A stretch of 14,218 nt of DNA from Firmicutes bacterium TM09-10. Lineage in GTDB: Bacteria > Bacillota > Clostridia > Lachnospirales > Lachnospiraceae. Position numbers and translations under genes: made by a program. The stretch is from NCBI GenBank assembly GCA_003481005.1, contig QUKC01000039.1, positions 1 through 14,218 of the forward strand, given 5' to 3'. The notes under the pieces are model-generated. The model saw only the letters and a list, made by a program, of their open reading frames with translations. It ran no database searches and was not told where the DNA came from. Below, piece by piece: positions 13,223 to 14,218 of this stretch (position 1 is its first letter; every line of letters begins with the position of its first letter).

Positions 13223-14152
13223 ATGAAAAAACAAATCACCATCCGTGAAGCCGTCACGGAAAACGACGTTGCTGCCTTCTGGGAGCAGCTTCACGCCTAT
13301 CACAAGCGGGATATTTTCCCCGACTCCGACAAGGAAGATCTGGAATATTTCCTTGGTCAAGCGTATCGTGACCACATGATGAATATCTACGGCAGGCCGC
13401 AGAATCGCTGCTTCTTCCTGTTCTTCCATCGGGGCGGACAGGATATCGGCTTTGCTATGCCGGTGATCTTTACCACAGAGGACGGCAAGTGCTTTATCAT
13501 GGAGTTCTGCGTCTACCCGGAGTTTCGGGGCAGCGGCACGGGAAAAGCGTGTGCCGGAACGCTTCTGTACTGGGCGAAAGAACACGGCGCGCGTTATGCG
13601 GAGCTGAATTATGGCGGCAATGAACGGCGGCGTCATTTCTGGGAATCGATGGGTTTTATCGAAAACGGTGCGGACGAATGGGGCGAACCGCTGATGCTCC
13701 TGCCCCCGGAAGAAAATTTTCCGATTACCGCAAAGCTTCTCGCCGACCCGGATGACTGGCAGCTAAAAAAACTGGAAAACGGCTTTCTCAAAGAGATCGG
13801 AGAAGCACCGTCAACGGAGGAAAAGCAGGAACAGCTGGCGCAGGCCATCCGGGATGGGAAGATCACGTTCTTTGTGGCAAGGCGGGGCTATCGGGCAGTG
13901 GGGATGTGCAGTATATCCCGATGCTTTTCCACCTTCGCCTGCACCGATGTTGGGATATTCGATGACTTTTACATTGAACCTGTGTTCCGCAAAAAAGGCG
14001 CTGCCCGGCTACTGGCACAAGCAGCGCAAGAATGGAGCAAAGAAAACGCCCTTGCCAGCCTGACCGTCACCTGCGCTCCCTGCGATGAGGGAATGTATCA
14101 AGCGCTCGGCTTTGATACCCATTTGGGCAATACATTTGCATATCTGCGCTGA
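13223..14152 (+). CDS. Tandem GNAT-domain acetyltransferase
   Basis: A 309-residue protein with two GNAT domains. Domain 1 (~5-155) has the CoA loop FRGSGTGKAC (101-110) after IMEFCVYPE, and the HFWESMGFIENGA block. Domain 2 (~165-309) has FYIEPVFRKKGAARLL (249-264) and ends with MYQALGFDTH and FAYLR. Both domains keep a plausible Arg/Gln-x-x-Gly-x-Gly/Ala loop, so both might bind acetyl-CoA, though one may be structural. Substrate unknown. The RBS GGAGG (13211-13215) lies 7 bases before ATG 13223 and can be hidden by the upstream switch. Regulation by a leader peptide and position after another leader-controlled GNAT point to drug inactivation; this is inference. No clear terminator follows before the IS-like end. 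Confidence 0.82.
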   Translation: MKKQITIREAVTENDVAAFWEQLHAYHKRDIFPDSDKEDLEYFLGQAYRDHMMNIYGRPQNRCFFLFFHRGGQDIGFAMPVIFTTEDGKCFIMEFCVYPEFRGSGTGKACAGTLLYWAKEHGARYAELNYGGNERRRHFWESMGFIENGADEWGEPLMLLPPEENFPITAKLLADPDDWQLKKLENGFLKEIGEAPSTEEKQEQLAQAIRDGKITFFVARRGYRAVGMCSISRCFSTFACTDVGIFDDFYIEPVFRKKGAARLLAQAAQEWSKENALASLTVTCAPCDEGMYQALGFDTHLGNTFAYLR

Positions 14153-14177
14153 ATTACAGCAGGGCTGCCGCACGAGC

Positions 14178-14218
14178 TGAACTGCTCCCCGTCAAGTAGA
14201 CAATTGAAAAAATATAAA
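14178..14218 (+). mobile_element. Possible terminus of an IS3-family insertion sequence
   Basis: The 25 bases from 14178 run TGAACTGCTCCCCGTCAAGT then AGACA. They share the TGnACTG...CCCC...GACA pattern of IS3/IS150-group inverted repeats (about 17 of 25 positions match the form I recall). AT-rich sequence follows, as it does before an orfA. The window ends before any transposase, so this is tentative. Confidence 0.35.

Overview
The window looks like accessory DNA from a Gram-positive anaerobe of the Clostridia (gut Lachnospiraceae/Oscillospiraceae type). The evidence is strong GGAGG-type ribosome binding sites, Tn4451-family genes (tnpX/tnpV/tnpW types), a CatP-like chloramphenicol acetyltransferase and a MobA/MobL relaxase. 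No chromosomal housekeeping gene, rRNA, tRNA or CRISPR array is seen. The left 3 kb is AT-richer than the mobilizable core (about 3.1-12.5 kb), so the window is a mosaic.

Layout. (1) 1-1316: wreckage of older elements, namely a tyrosine integrase cut off before its C-terminal catalytic residues, the first ~31 codons of a TnpX-like serine recombinase, and an intact tnpV ending at a strong terminator. (2) 1331-4004, minus strand: a DUF6076-like zinc-finger protein, catA-type acetyltransferase, GNAT acetyltransferase and VOC protein. They are read in that order, probably from one promoter embedded in the 3' end of the next gene. (3) 4061-4993, minus strand: a very acidic protein with a sigma-region-4-like helix-turn-helix. 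(4) 5147-12479, plus strand: the mobilizable element proper, with tnpW, a large serine recombinase (excision/integration), terminator, CHC2 primase-like protein, SF3 (D5/P4-type) helicase, a GTAC-repeat region, a DUF6471-type HTH protein, a DUF3847-type protein, oriT, and MobA/MobL relaxase. (5) 12543-14152: two GNAT acetyltransferase genes, each preceded by a tiny leader ORF and an RNA hairpin that can hide its ribosome binding site. (6) 14178 to the end: a sequence resembling an IS3-family terminus.

How the parts fit. The recombinase would cut the element out as a circle. The primase-like protein and helicase could replicate the circle, with the GTAC repeats as a candidate origin. The relaxase would nick oriT for transfer by a helper conjugation system, since no type IV secretion genes are present. 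The oriT holds, on the minus strand, an exact copy of the RSF1010/R1162 nic core next to a hairpin. This agrees with the relaxase, whose N-terminus and tyrosine position match RSF1010 MobA. Its orientation would transfer mobA last.

The most interesting signals are the two leader-peptide attenuators. The first encodes MRLRRDK, which contains the Arg-X-Arg pattern known to make macrolide-bound ribosomes stall, and its 3' end pairs with the region between the RBS and start codon of the GNAT gene. The second encodes MKMNRVWRVHAS and has a three-arm switch that pairs with the RBS of a tandem-GNAT gene. This layout is expected for genes induced by ribosome-targeting antibiotics, and suggests that these two unnamed acetyltransferases are resistance enzymes.
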